From the NCBI GenBank assembly GCA_030039005.1, contig JASHQT010000684.1:1-6767 (forward strand): DNA of 6,767 nt, given 5' to 3'. The first letter of the stretch is position 1, and every line of letters begins with the position of its first letter. This stretch comes from Bryobacteraceae bacterium (lineage in GTDB: Bacteria > Acidobacteriota > Terriglobia > Bryobacterales > Bryobacteraceae). The notes under the pieces are model-generated. The model was not told the origin of the DNA. It searched no databases and saw only the letters and a program-made list of their open reading frames with translations. Both the position numbers and the translations under genes were made by a program. Below are positions 1-6,579 of this stretch, piece by piece.

Positions 1-1087
1 CTCCCTCGCTCTCTCGGGCCGGTTTCGTCGGCGACGTCAGCAGCGAGCGCGGGAGTTTCGAGAAATGCACCAGCCGTTCCACCCACGGCAGCAGCCTTCG
101 CACCGTGCGGCCATGCAACAACAGGCTGCCGGCCACCAGCGCGCCGCTGGGGATGGTGGTGCAGCAGCGCGCGCAAACGTCGATTTCCCCGGCCCGCCCC
201 ACCGCGTGCAGCTCGCGCATCCGCCGCATCGCGTCCGAATTCCAGATCTCGCGCAGGCTCTGCTCTCCGATATTTCCCACCGGCGCCCCATCCAACGTAT
301 AGCTCTGGCAGCACGCATACACGTCGCCGTTCTGCTTCACGTACATCGGTCCGCGCCACAGGTAATGGCAGGGATGTTTCCAATCTTCGGCTGAGTGCCG
401 CGCTTCCGGCTGCAGCACATTGGTCTCGTCTTCCTTGATGCGCACCTGGTCCACGCCCGGAACCGCTTTCCAGAAGCGCACGAAATCGTGCACTTCACCC
501 GCGTTGCGCTCCATGCGCACCATCTGGACCACCACCTGTACGTTGGCGCGGCGCTCGTGCTTCATGCGCGCGAAACGGACGAAGTTCTCGCGTACCTTCT
601 CGAAATTCGCTCCCTTGCGATAGTACTCAAAGGATTCCTTAGTCGCGCCGTCGAAGCTCAGCGTGATGTGTTCCAGTGGCGTGGCGAGCAATCGCGCGCT
701 GGTCTCTTCGTTCAGGAACGTGCCGTTGGTCGAAAGCAGCGTGGAGACGTTGTGCCGCGCGCAATATTCGATGCGGTCGAAAATCTTGCGGTCCATGAAG
801 GGCTCGCCCAACCCGATCAGCATCATGTGCTCGGCGCTCGAGCCGGATTCGCGCACCAGACGTTCGAAAATTTCGTCCGCCATGTCGGCTTTGGGCTGCT
901 TATGCGTTTCGCGCGGGCACATGGGGCAGTAGAGGTTGCATTTCGCCGTGGTCTCGACGATATACTCCACCGGCAGCGCGTTCAACATAGACTTACGCCG
1001 CCAGTAGCCCCACAGCAATTTCGCCCGATTGGTGAATCTCAAAGGCCCGCCCCCGGCAAGCTCCATGATAACCGGGTGGCACGCCAT
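1..1087 (-). CDS. Radical SAM/SPASM domain protein (C-terminal end cut by window edge)
   Basis: The minus strand is open from an in-frame stop just upstream of 1087 to base 1, giving at least 362 residues. The radical SAM cluster motif is C50, C54 and C57 (AKCNLYCPMCPR). It is followed by GLGEP (92-96, the glycine-rich SAM-binding motif), STNGT (119-123) and SFDG (144-147). A C-terminal SPASM-type region carries C240, C259, C260, C305, C308 and C309, with the usual GNIGEQSLREIWNS segment between (271-284). Such enzymes cleave S-adenosylmethionine reductively to start radical chemistry; SPASM members carry extra 4Fe-4S clusters and often modify peptides or proteins. The substrate cannot be told, and no precursor peptide gene is visible in this window. 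The start is uncertain: ATG at 1087 and ATG at 1066 are in frame, and neither has a good ribosome binding site. It lies 25 bases after the stop of the GltD-like gene, so the two are probably co-transcribed. Confidence 0.9.
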   Translation of the reverse strand, partial: MACHPVIMELAGGGPLRFTNRAKLLWGYWRRKSMLNALPVEYIVETTAKCNLYCPMCPRETHKQPKADMADEIFERLVRESGSSAEHMMLIGLGEPFMDRKIFDRIEYCARHNVSTLLSTNGTFLNEETSARLLATPLEHITLSFDGATKESFEYYRKGANFEKVRENFVRFARMKHERRANVQVVVQMVRMERNAGEVHDFVRFWKAVPGVDQVRIKEDETNVLQPEARHSAEDWKHPCHYLWRGPMYVKQNGDVYACCQSYTLDGAPVGNIGEQSLREIWNSDAMRRMRELHAVGRAGEIDVCARCCTTIPSGALVAGSLLLHGRTVRRLLPWVERLVHFSKLPRSLLTSPTKPARESEG

Positions 1088-1112
1088 CCGCGCCGGCTAG
1101 ACCGGGGCATGC

Positions 1113-2699
1113 TTAGGCTGGTTCTGGCACCATCTCGATCGCGCCGCAAGGGCATTCCTGGGAGCAGATGCCGCAGCCTTGGCAGTAATCGTAATCGAAG
1201 CGATAGCGCTGCCCTGGATCGAGCTTCAGGATCGCATTGTCGGGGCAGGCGTAAAAGCAACCGTCGCACTCGAAACAATTCCCGCAGGCCAGACACCGCT
1301 TCGCTTCGGCACGGGCGTTCGACTCATCCAGACCCCCGATTACTTCCTCAAACGTGGATGCCCTCCGCGCGCGGTCCAACTGCGGCTGCGAGGTCTTCGC
1401 AACTTTTGCGTAATGCCAGGTGTTCAGCCGGTCGAACGTGGCGACGGTGTGCTTGGGCGCCGGGCTGTATACGCCTCCGCGAAGCCAGGCGTCGATATGG
1501 CGCGCGGCTTTCTTGCCATGCCCGATCGCCACCGTGACGGTGCGCTCGCACGGGACCATGTCGCCGCCGGCGAACACGCCCGGACAGCCGGTCATCATGT
1601 GTGCGTCCACCTTCACCACGCCATCGGCGATCTCCAGCCCGGGCAGGTTTACAAGAAAGCGCAAGTCGGCATCCTGGCCCAGCGCCAGCACCAGCGAGTC
1701 CGCCTCGATTTCCTCGAACTCGCCCGTGGGTTGCGGGAATCCGGTCGCGTCCAGCTTCATCTTTTCGACAAGGAACGATCCCTCGCCGGCTTCTTTGATG
1801 GTGGAGAGCCATTGGAAGCGAATGCCTTCGTCGATCGCCTCCTGGACCTCGAAATCATGCGCGGGCATTTTCTCACGCGTGCGTCGATACACGATCAGCG
1901 GATCGGCCGCGCCCAGCCGTTTCGCGCTACGTGCCACGTCCAGCGCCGTGTTTCCGCCGCCGTAAACCAGGACGCGGCGTCCGAGCAGCGGCCTTTCGCC
2001 CAGTTCCATGCCGCGCAGGACGCTCAGCGCGTCGAGGATGCGGCTCGCGTCGGCCGCGGGAATGGCGGTTTTTTTGGCAAGATGCGCACCCGTTGCCAGG
2101 AATGCGGCATCGAAACCGCCCTCCCGCATCGCCTCGGCGAGATCGTCCACCTTGGCGTTGAGGCGGATCGCGACGCCCAGCGCTTCAATGCGCGCGATCT
2201 CGGCGTCCAGAACGTGCCGCGGCAGGCGATATTCGGGAATCCCGAAGCGCAGCATGCCGCCCGCCTTGGCACCTGCCTCAAGAATCGTCACCTCGTGTCC
2301 AAATCGACGCAAATGGTAGCCGGCGGACACACCCGAAGGTCCCGCGCCGACGATCAACACGCGCTTGCCGGAGGGCGCTGCGTCCACCTCTAATGGCCAG
2401 CCCTGCCGAATCGCTTCATCGCCCAGGAAGCGCTCCACGGCGTGGATTCCGACCTCCTGATCGAACTGTCCGCGATTGCAAGCTCCTTCGCAGGGCCGAT
2501 AGCAGACGCGGCCCACCACCGCCGGCAACGGGTTTTCGAGCACCAGCGTACTCCACGCCCGCCGATAGTCGCCTGCTCCGGCAAGCTGTAGCCACGCCTG
2601 AATGTTCTCGCCCGCCGGGCACGCCTGGTTGCAGGGCGGCAGCAAGTCCACGTAGACCGGCCGCTCGCTGCGCCATGAACTGGCCTGGGTTTCCTGCAT
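1113..2699 (-). CDS. GltD-like NAD(P)H/FAD-dependent oxidoreductase with C-terminal double 4Fe-4S domain
   Basis: A 528-residue protein of the glutamate synthase small-subunit family. The N-terminal helical domain has the 4Fe-4S cysteines of this family (C23, C27, C66, C70, C74). FAD is bound by VGAGPSG (117-123) and the late GGD motif (378-380); NADPH is bound around GGGNTALD (247-254). Unlike standard GltD (about 470 residues) it has a C-terminal extension with two ferredoxin-type clusters: C469, C472, C475, C478, C481, C485 and then C506, C509, C512, C516, C518. This architecture is known from stand-alone GltD-like proteins that pass electrons between NAD(P)H and ferredoxin-type partners, for example beside 2-oxoacid:ferredoxin oxidoreductases. 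No glutamate synthase large subunit is nearby, so glutamate synthesis is unlikely to be its job. The ATG at 2699 is chosen over an upstream TTG at 2714 because GAGAGGGG at 2705-2712 is well placed for it. The radical SAM gene follows after 25 bases and is a possible electron acceptor (inference). Confidence 0.9.
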   Translation of the reverse strand: MQETQASSWRSERPVYVDLLPPCNQACPAGENIQAWLQLAGAGDYRRAWSTLVLENPLPAVVGRVCYRPCEGACNRGQFDQEVGIHAVERFLGDEAIRQGWPLEVDAAPSGKRVLIVGAGPSGVSAGYHLRRFGHEVTILEAGAKAGGMLRFGIPEYRLPRHVLDAEIARIEALGVAIRLNAKVDDLAEAMREGGFDAAFLATGAHLAKKTAIPAADASRILDALSVLRGMELGERPLLGRRVLVYGGGNTALDVARSAKRLGAADPLIVYRRTREKMPAHDFEVQEAIDEGIRFQWLSTIKEAGEGSFLVEKMKLDATGFPQPTGEFEEIEADSLVLALGQDADLRFLVNLPGLEIADGVVKVDAHMMTGCPGVFAGGDMVPCERTVTVAIGHGKKAARHIDAWLRGGVYSPAPKHTVATFDRLNTWHYAKVAKTSQPQLDRARRASTFEEVIGGLDESNARAEAKRCLACGNCFECDGCFYACPDNAILKLDPGQRYRFDYDYCQGCGICSQECPCGAIEMVPEPA

Positions 2700-2704
2700 A
2701 GTGG

Positions 2705-2712
2705 CCCCTCTC
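2705..2712 (-). promoter_or_regulatory. Ribosome binding site of the GltD-like gene
   Basis: GAGAGGGG on the minus strand ends 5 bases before the ATG at 2699. It decides between that ATG and the in-frame TTG at 2714, which would overlap the site itself. Confidence 0.7.
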
Positions 2713-2795
2713 AACGCACGCTAGGAAGCATGCCGGCGGCCACGGTCAGAGCTGTTTTGTTTATGGAAACGCTGGAGTTGTCGCCGCAGCCTGCG

Positions 2796-3194
2796 TCATT
2801 TCGCGCAAGCGCGTGCGACTTCGGTTGCGCGACGGCCCGGCAAAACCTCAATGCGGTCGGCCGTGGCGCCGCTCGCGTCGAGTGAGATGCAAATCCGGTC
2901 CCCGGTTCGCACGTCCGTTGGATCGAGCGCCTGGAGATGGCTGCGGCCCTTTGCGTCCTTGGTGCGTGTGACGAAATCCGTCCAGCGGGAAAATGGCAAG
3001 GTTTCGACAAGCTTGGCCCCCTCCAGTACGAGAAACGTCTGGTTAAAGAGATCCACGGACAGTACTTCGCCGCAAACCGTGCCTCCATCGCTCGCCGCGT
3101 CTCCTGGGGCCGCTGCTACATGCGGCATGGCCAGCAATGGGGTCGATAACAGGGCGGCAAACAGGAGCGTTTCGGTGAGTGAGCGGGCAATCAT
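2796..3194 (-). CDS. Small exported protein with DUF5666-like beta domain
   Basis: A 132-residue protein. It starts with MIARSLTETLLFAALLS and a hydrophobic stretch to about residue 22, followed by small residues (AAAPGDA, 27-33), which fits a Sec signal peptide; the exact cleavage site is unclear. The mature part (about 37-119) has the pattern GGTVCGEVLSVD ... FLVLEG ... DVRTGDRICISLD ... ADRIEVLP. That resembles small OB-like beta domains of the DUF5666 kind (first strand GxVxSVD, later VGDRV); the match is by eye only. It has three cysteines (C41, C102, C130), so a disulfide in the cell envelope is possible. The role is unknown. No clear Shine-Dalgarno precedes the ATG at 3194. It is divergent from the CarboxypepD_reg gene, with 84 bases between the starts, and it lies 96 bases upstream of the GltD-like start. 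Whether it is co-transcribed with the redox genes cannot be seen. Confidence 0.7.
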   Translation of the reverse strand: MIARSLTETLLFAALLSTPLLAMPHVAAAPGDAASDGGTVCGEVLSVDLFNQTFLVLEGAKLVETLPFSRWTDFVTRTKDAKGRSHLQALDPTDVRTGDRICISLDASGATADRIEVLPGRRATEVARACAK

Positions 3195-3278
3195 GGCAGA
3201 ACCCGCTTAAGTCAGAGCACTTAGCATGCCACGGGATAAAACCGAATTTGGTGATCCGCATGCACCCCTGCAGTCAGG
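3195..3278. promoter_or_regulatory. Divergent intergenic promoter region
   Basis: These 84 bases separate two divergent starts and must hold the promoters of both small secreted-protein genes unless either is read from further away. No strong -35/-10 pair is seen on either strand. Weak AT-rich candidates are GATAAAA near 3235 for the plus strand and TGCTAAGT near 3219-3226 for the minus strand. Two GCATGC hexamers lie at 3224-3229 and 3258-3263, the second overlapping the left arm of the inverted repeat at 3260-3284. Confidence 0.4.
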
Positions 3279-3284
3279 GTGCAT
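3260..3284. repeat. Inverted repeat over the start codon of the CarboxypepD_reg gene
   Basis: The left arm ATGCACCCCTG (3260-3270) and right arm CAGGGTGCAT (3275-3284) are complementary apart from one extra C in the left arm. They are separated by CAGT. The right arm contains the GTG start codon (3279-3281). As DNA it could be an operator for a dimeric regulator. As RNA it would form a stem of 10 base pairs with one bulge that hides the start codon and the place where a ribosome binding site would be. Confidence 0.65.
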
Positions 3285-3623
3285 ACGTTCAGAAATAAAG
3301 CCGCGATCCTGATTCTCGTGCTGCTGGCCGCCATAGCTCCTTGCTCGGCCCAGTCGGGAATTCGCGGCGTTACCGGCGTTGTCACCGATAAGGCAGGCAA
3401 CTCGTTGCCTGGCGCAGTGGTTCAACTGGAAAACACAGTCACGCTGTCGGTAATTTCTTACATTACCGGCCAAGACGGCCGCTATCATTTTAACGGCCTC
3501 TCGGACGACGTTAATTACACATTACGAGCCAGATATCGCAAGTATTGGTCCGCGCAAAAGAGATTGAGCAAGTTCAACTCGTCCACGCATCCGCGGATTG
3601 AACTTGTAATACCCATCGACTGA
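3279..3623 (+). CDS. Small secreted carboxypeptidase-regulatory-like (CarboxypepD_reg) domain protein
   Basis: A 114-residue protein with a clear signal peptide: HTFRNK, a hydrophobic core AAILILVLLAAIA, then PCSA before Q25 as the likely cleavage site. C22 follows Pro, so a lipobox is unlikely. The mature part is a single beta-sandwich domain of the CarboxypepD_reg family: GVTGVVTDKAGNSLPGAVV (30-48), then TGQDGRYHFNGL (63-74) and YTLRARY (80-86), ending in the strand IELVIPID. In many Bacteroidota and Acidobacteriota this domain heads large outer-membrane proteins; here it stands alone, so a small periplasmic or surface binding role is possible but unproven. The start must be GTG at 3279: no other start lies between the in-frame stop at 3252 and the signal peptide. 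No good ribosome binding site precedes it, and it lies in an inverted repeat. GC is about 55% over 3301-3600 (hand count 164/300), lower than its neighbours. It is the only plus-strand gene here. Confidence 0.85.
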   Translation: MHTFRNKAAILILVLLAAIAPCSAQSGIRGVTGVVTDKAGNSLPGAVVQLENTVTLSVISYITGQDGRYHFNGLSDDVNYTLRARYRKYWSAQKRLSKFNSSTHPRIELVIPID

Positions 3624-3630
3624 GAGCGGT

Positions 3631-3846
3631 TCACCTTCGCGTCCCGCATCCCGCTGCTTCGATGTCTAACAAAGCCTGGGCGCGGCGAATCAACGACTCC
3701 ACAGTGGTAAGGCGCGCCTTCAGGCCAGTGCGAAAGTTGGCCGTATCGGTATGCCGAATTTCTAGAAGTAGTTCTTTCTGCTCGCCTTCCAGCAGTTCCC
3801 GGACTAAATCCAACTCCGGGCTCGACAAAGCCAATTGCTGTGTCAT
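3631..3846 (-). CDS. Small helical protein of unknown function, downstream of eboF
   Basis: A 71-residue protein, MTQQLALSSPELDLVRELL..., predicted by eye to be two amphipathic helices: about 9-30, rich in Leu and Glu, and about 37-64. Between them is the segment EIRHTDTANFR (27-37). This pattern (acidic Leu-rich helix, EIxHTD, FR, then a charged helix) resembles short uncharacterised proteins seen across bacteria; no function is known to me. It has no signal peptide or membrane segment, so it should be cytoplasmic. The ATG at 3846 is chosen over an in-frame TTG at 3897 because GGGAGGA lies directly upstream. It starts 68 bases after the eboF stop in the same direction and may be the last gene of that operon. 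Its stop is 7 bases from the stop of the convergent gene. Confidence 0.7.
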   Translation of the reverse strand: MTQQLALSSPELDLVRELLEGEQKELLLEIRHTDTANFRTGLKARLTTVESLIRRAQALLDIEAAGCGTRR

Positions 3847-3849
3847 AGG

Positions 3850-3856
3850 TCCTCCC
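3850..3856 (-). promoter_or_regulatory. Strong ribosome binding site of the 71-residue protein gene
   Basis: GGGAGGA on the minus strand ends 3 bases before the ATG at 3846. It is one of the strongest Shine-Dalgarno matches in the window, supports this small gene as real, and argues against the longer form starting with TTG at 3897. Confidence 0.7.
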
Positions 3857-3914
3857 GTTCGGGCAACTGATGCACAGTTCCCGAAATCAATGTGCAAGAA
3901 CAGTGCCAGCGAGC

Positions 3915-5321
3915 TCAGATTTTCTTCAGTGCCTGCGGGACCGCTTCGGGGAGAGCGAGGTGATCTAACATCGCGGCGAAGACCTCGGTTGAATCGATCG
4001 ATTCTATGCCCTGAAGGTTTTGATTACGGCTCAGGAAAACCGGGCAGTCGTCTGCCCCGGCTTCCGCGCGGCCGTGCGAACCCCGCACCAGGGACGCATT
4101 GAGCGGGATCACGTCCAGCAGACTGCGGAATCCCATCTTTCGCTTCGCCACTTTCCAACCCACCGACAGCATCGGCATCTTCATCTTCGGATCCAGAAAC
4201 AACTCCACCGGATCGTATCCGGGCTTGCGGTGAATCTCCACCGTGCGCGCGAAATCGGGAGCCTTTCGATCGTCCCGCCAGTAATAATAGGTGAACCACG
4301 CGTTCTGTCGCGCGATGGCGAACAACTCACCGGCGCGCGGATGGGCGATATGCCGCCCGGCCATGCCGCGGCGGTCGAGCACTTCCTCGACGCCCGGTAG
4401 CTGTTCCACAATTGCGCGCACCTCGGCGACTCGGGCCGGGTCTTTCACGTAGATATGTGCGATCTGGTGATCGGCCACGGCGAACGCGGCGCTGGCGCCC
4501 GGGTCCAACAACTCCAGGCCGAGCTCCTCGCGAACCGCGATCCAGCCATGCTCCCGCAGGGCGCGGTTGATGTGAATGGGATGGCTCACATCCACGATCG
4601 CGTATTCCGATAACACCACCACTTGCGCGCCGCGAGACTCGTAAAACGAAATGAGGTCCCCCGCTACTTCATCCGCTTCCTGGAGATCCTTTTGAATCGC
4701 CCCGATATCCGATCCCGAGCGCTGCATGCCGTAATCGAGATGCGGGAGGTAGATCAGCGTGAGCGTCGGGTTGAATTTTGCTTCCACCTGCTTGGCGGAT
4801 TCGGCGATCCAGCGTGTAGACCGAATGGAAGCGCGCGGGCCCCAGAAATCGAACAGGGGAAAGGTTCCCAGCGTTTGCTGCAACTCGTCCCGGAGCTCGG
4901 GCGGATCGGTGTACACGTCAGGCAGCTTGCGCCCGTCGGCCGGATACATCGGCCGCGGCGTCACCGAGTAATCCGCGGTCAGGTACATGTTGTACCACCA
5001 GAACAGATTGGCGCACGTGAACGAAGGGTCGGCCGCTTTGGCGACTTCCCAGATTTTCGGGGCCTCCACCAGCTTGTTCGATTGGCGCCAAAACTTGATC
5101 TCGCACTCGTCGCGGAAATACCAGCCGTTTCCGACGATTCCGTGCGTCTCCGGGTATTTGCCTGTTAGGTAGTTCGCCTGGGCGGTGCACGTTACCGCCG
5201 GGAGCGCCGGCCGAATCCGCGTGAGCGAAGCCTCTTTCGCCCAGCGCGAGAGTTGCGGCATATGCGGTCCGAGCAGCTTCGGGGAGAGCCCCACCAGATT
5301 GATGACGGCGGTTTTCTGCAT
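3915..5321 (-). CDS. eboF: EboF-like alkaline phosphatase/nucleotide pyrophosphatase-family protein
   Basis: A 468-residue protein of the type I phosphodiesterase/nucleotide pyrophosphatase fold. The segment LPAVTCTAQANYLTGKYPET (40-59) followed by HGIVGN aligns with the family's nucleophile motif, T44 being the expected nucleophile. Later landmarks are PHLDYGMQRSG (193-203), VVLSEYAIVDV (235-245), ADHQIAHIYV (283-292), KPGYDP (366-371) and GSHG (414-417). By eye alignment T44, D196 and H416 are kept, but other usual metal ligands differ: V10 for the first Asp, Q200 for His, and E239-Y240 for the Asp-His pair. No signal peptide is seen, so it should be cytoplasmic. The ATG at 5321 lies 4 bases after the eboE stop, and AGGA in the end of eboE can serve as its ribosome binding site, which suggests translational coupling. 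Identification as EboF rests on the fold plus the adjacent EboE; the biochemical activity of EboF proteins is not established. Confidence 0.85.
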   Translation of the reverse strand: MQKTAVINLVGLSPKLLGPHMPQLSRWAKEASLTRIRPALPAVTCTAQANYLTGKYPETHGIVGNGWYFRDECEIKFWRQSNKLVEAPKIWEVAKAADPSFTCANLFWWYNMYLTADYSVTPRPMYPADGRKLPDVYTDPPELRDELQQTLGTFPLFDFWGPRASIRSTRWIAESAKQVEAKFNPTLTLIYLPHLDYGMQRSGSDIGAIQKDLQEADEVAGDLISFYESRGAQVVVLSEYAIVDVSHPIHINRALREHGWIAVREELGLELLDPGASAAFAVADHQIAHIYVKDPARVAEVRAIVEQLPGVEEVLDRRGMAGRHIAHPRAGELFAIARQNAWFTYYYWRDDRKAPDFARTVEIHRKPGYDPVELFLDPKMKMPMLSVGWKVAKRKMGFRSLLDVIPLNASLVRGSHGRAEAGADDCPVFLSRNQNLQGIESIDSTEVFAAMLDHLALPEAVPQALKKI

Positions 5322-5325
5322 GTCC

Positions 5326-6567
5326 CTATGTCCTGCGGGCTGCTACCGCGCCGGGAATCTGGGCCAGCACCCATTCGTACTCCCGCTCGATGGACGCCTG
5401 CAAGTCCATCTTCAGCCCCGCCGGCAGCACTTCCCACGTGTACGTTTCGATCTCCAGGTGTGTCGTGAAATCCGTTTCGTAGGCTGCCTTCAAAACAGCC
5501 GCCGTCTCGTCCTGAGTTCCGGCGAACCCGTCGTATTCGGCAGTGAACAGCGGAACGTGGAAGTGGATGCACCACTCTTTAGTTCCTGGGGCGTCGGCTT
5601 GGCTTTCCCGTAGCGCGTCGTCGAGGTCCGGGAACACCCGCGTGCGCTCGCCGCGCTTTTCACCCACTTGGTGCAGGTACACGGTTTCGGTGAAAGGGCC
5701 CAGCTTGCGGGCGGTGATTTGGGCTCCCGCTGGGTCGGCGGGAAAATTAGCTCGGAGCGCTGAGCTCAGTTGTATGCGGCCGATCGGGATTCCCGACGAG
5801 TGGAGTCGCTGCAGGGCCTTCAGCGGCTGCTCGTGTTCCACCGCGAAGTGGCAGCAATCGAAACAGAGCTGGACATGTTTCAGCAGTTGCGCGCGGGCGG
5901 CGTCGATTCCCAGGCCGCAAGCCTTGGCCAGCAGCGGCGCACCGATGGGCACGAGCTGGTTCTGGAAAAACTCAACCGCTTCGGCCGTGTTCTCAATGAC
6001 GCAGGCGGGCTCCGGCTCAATGTCCACGTGAATGAGCTTGCCCTCCTCGTCCCAGATCCGCACCAGGCGCTCGGCGACCTGCATCAGCTTTCCGATCATT
6101 CCCTCCCAGCCGGCTTCCAGAGCATCTGGCGGCATCCAGGCCTTGAAGGACAACGGGGCGGTGGACACGCTGCCGTCCATACCCGCAGGCAAAAGCAGGC
6201 GGAGGATTTCGATCAGATCGAGCGTGTATTCGACCCTCGCGTTGTCGCGCCAGTCCGGAGCATATACGTTCTCCTTGACCGCGACCCCATGGAATGGCCC
6301 GTACGGAAACCCGTTGAGAATGGCGACATACAGGCCGTGGTCCTCGAGAAAACCGGCGAAGCGCGCCAGGCGGTCGCCGGCGAGCAACTCCTTGGCTTCT
6401 CGCGCCGAGAGCCGCAATCCCAAGCCGAAGGGAGCGGAGGGCGAAAGCGTTTGTTTAAGCGCCGGAGCGTACCGCCGGATGTTGCGTTCGACGTTCTCCC
6501 AGCCCTCCGCCGGATGAATGCTGGTGCAGTATGTAAGGTCCAGCGATCGTTCCCGACCGATTTGCAA
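5326..6567 (-). CDS. eboE: EboE-like metabolite traffic protein (sugar-phosphate isomerase/epimerase-like TIM barrel)
   Basis: A 413-residue protein of the xylose isomerase-like TIM barrel superfamily. The N-terminus LTYCTSIHPAEGWENV (11-26) is typical of EboE, and NGFPYGPFHG (85-94) follows. Candidate metal or active-site residues lie where such barrels place them: E184 and E186 in DIEPEP, D237 and H240 in CFDCCH, Q266 in IQLSS, H335 and H337 in HFH, and E372 and E374 in HLEIETYTW. No signal peptide or membrane segment is seen. Ebo proteins act in export of small-molecule precursors (shown for scytonemin in Nostoc), but the reaction of EboE is not known. The start is TTG at 6567: AGGAG overlaps the preceding gene's stop and sits 7 bases upstream, and no ATG precedes the conserved N-terminus. 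It lies 10 bases after the upstream gene and 4 bases before eboF. Confidence 0.87.
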   Translation of the reverse strand: MQIGRERSLDLTYCTSIHPAEGWENVERNIRRYAPALKQTLSPSAPFGLGLRLSAREAKELLAGDRLARFAGFLEDHGLYVAILNGFPYGPFHGVAVKENVYAPDWRDNARVEYTLDLIEILRLLLPAGMDGSVSTAPLSFKAWMPPDALEAGWEGMIGKLMQVAERLVRIWDEEGKLIHVDIEPEPACVIENTAEAVEFFQNQLVPIGAPLLAKACGLGIDAARAQLLKHVQLCFDCCHFAVEHEQPLKALQRLHSSGIPIGRIQLSSALRANFPADPAGAQITARKLGPFTETVYLHQVGEKRGERTRVFPDLDDALRESQADAPGTKEWCIHFHVPLFTAEYDGFAGTQDETAAVLKAAYETDFTTHLEIETYTWEVLPAGLKMDLQASIEREYEWVLAQIPGAVAARRT

Positions 6568-6574
6568 GCCCGTG

Positions 6575-6579
6575 CTCCT
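6575..6579 (-). promoter_or_regulatory. Ribosome binding site of eboE, overlapping the upstream stop codon
   Basis: AGGAG on the minus strand shares its first two bases with the TAG stop of the upstream gene (6578-6580) and lies 7 bases before the TTG at 6567. It supports TTG as the true start and suggests that eboE translation is coupled to the gene before it. Confidence 0.65.

Noticed and set aside
395..1537. Long plus-strand open frame of 380 codons
   Set aside because: It lies antisense to the radical SAM gene and the end of the GltD-like gene, both with clear motifs. Its own translation is rich in Arg and His without any known motif, as expected for a shadow frame in GC-rich DNA.
1179..2393. 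Long plus-strand open frame of 404 codons
   Set aside because: It is antisense to the GltD-like gene, whose FAD, NADPH and Fe-S motifs are intact. Long antisense frames are common at this GC content.
1113..2699. Assignment as true glutamate synthase small subunit (GltD)
   Set aside because: The C-terminal double 4Fe-4S extension and the absence of gltB nearby point to a stand-alone GltD-like electron-transfer protein.
2785..2795. Palindrome CGCAGCCTGCG directly after the stop of the DUF5666-like gene, as a possible terminator
   Set aside because: The arms have only one base between them and no T-run follows on the minus strand, so it cannot act as a normal hairpin terminator.
2711..3088. 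Minus-strand open frame of 125 codons overlapping the DUF5666-like gene
   Set aside because: It overlaps a frame with a signal peptide and beta-domain pattern, and its own sequence shows neither.
3991..4004. Perfect 14-base palindrome GAATCGATCGATTC
   Set aside because: It lies inside the eboF coding sequence and encodes Glu-Ser-Ile-Asp-Ser in frame; with no promoter nearby, chance and coding explain it.
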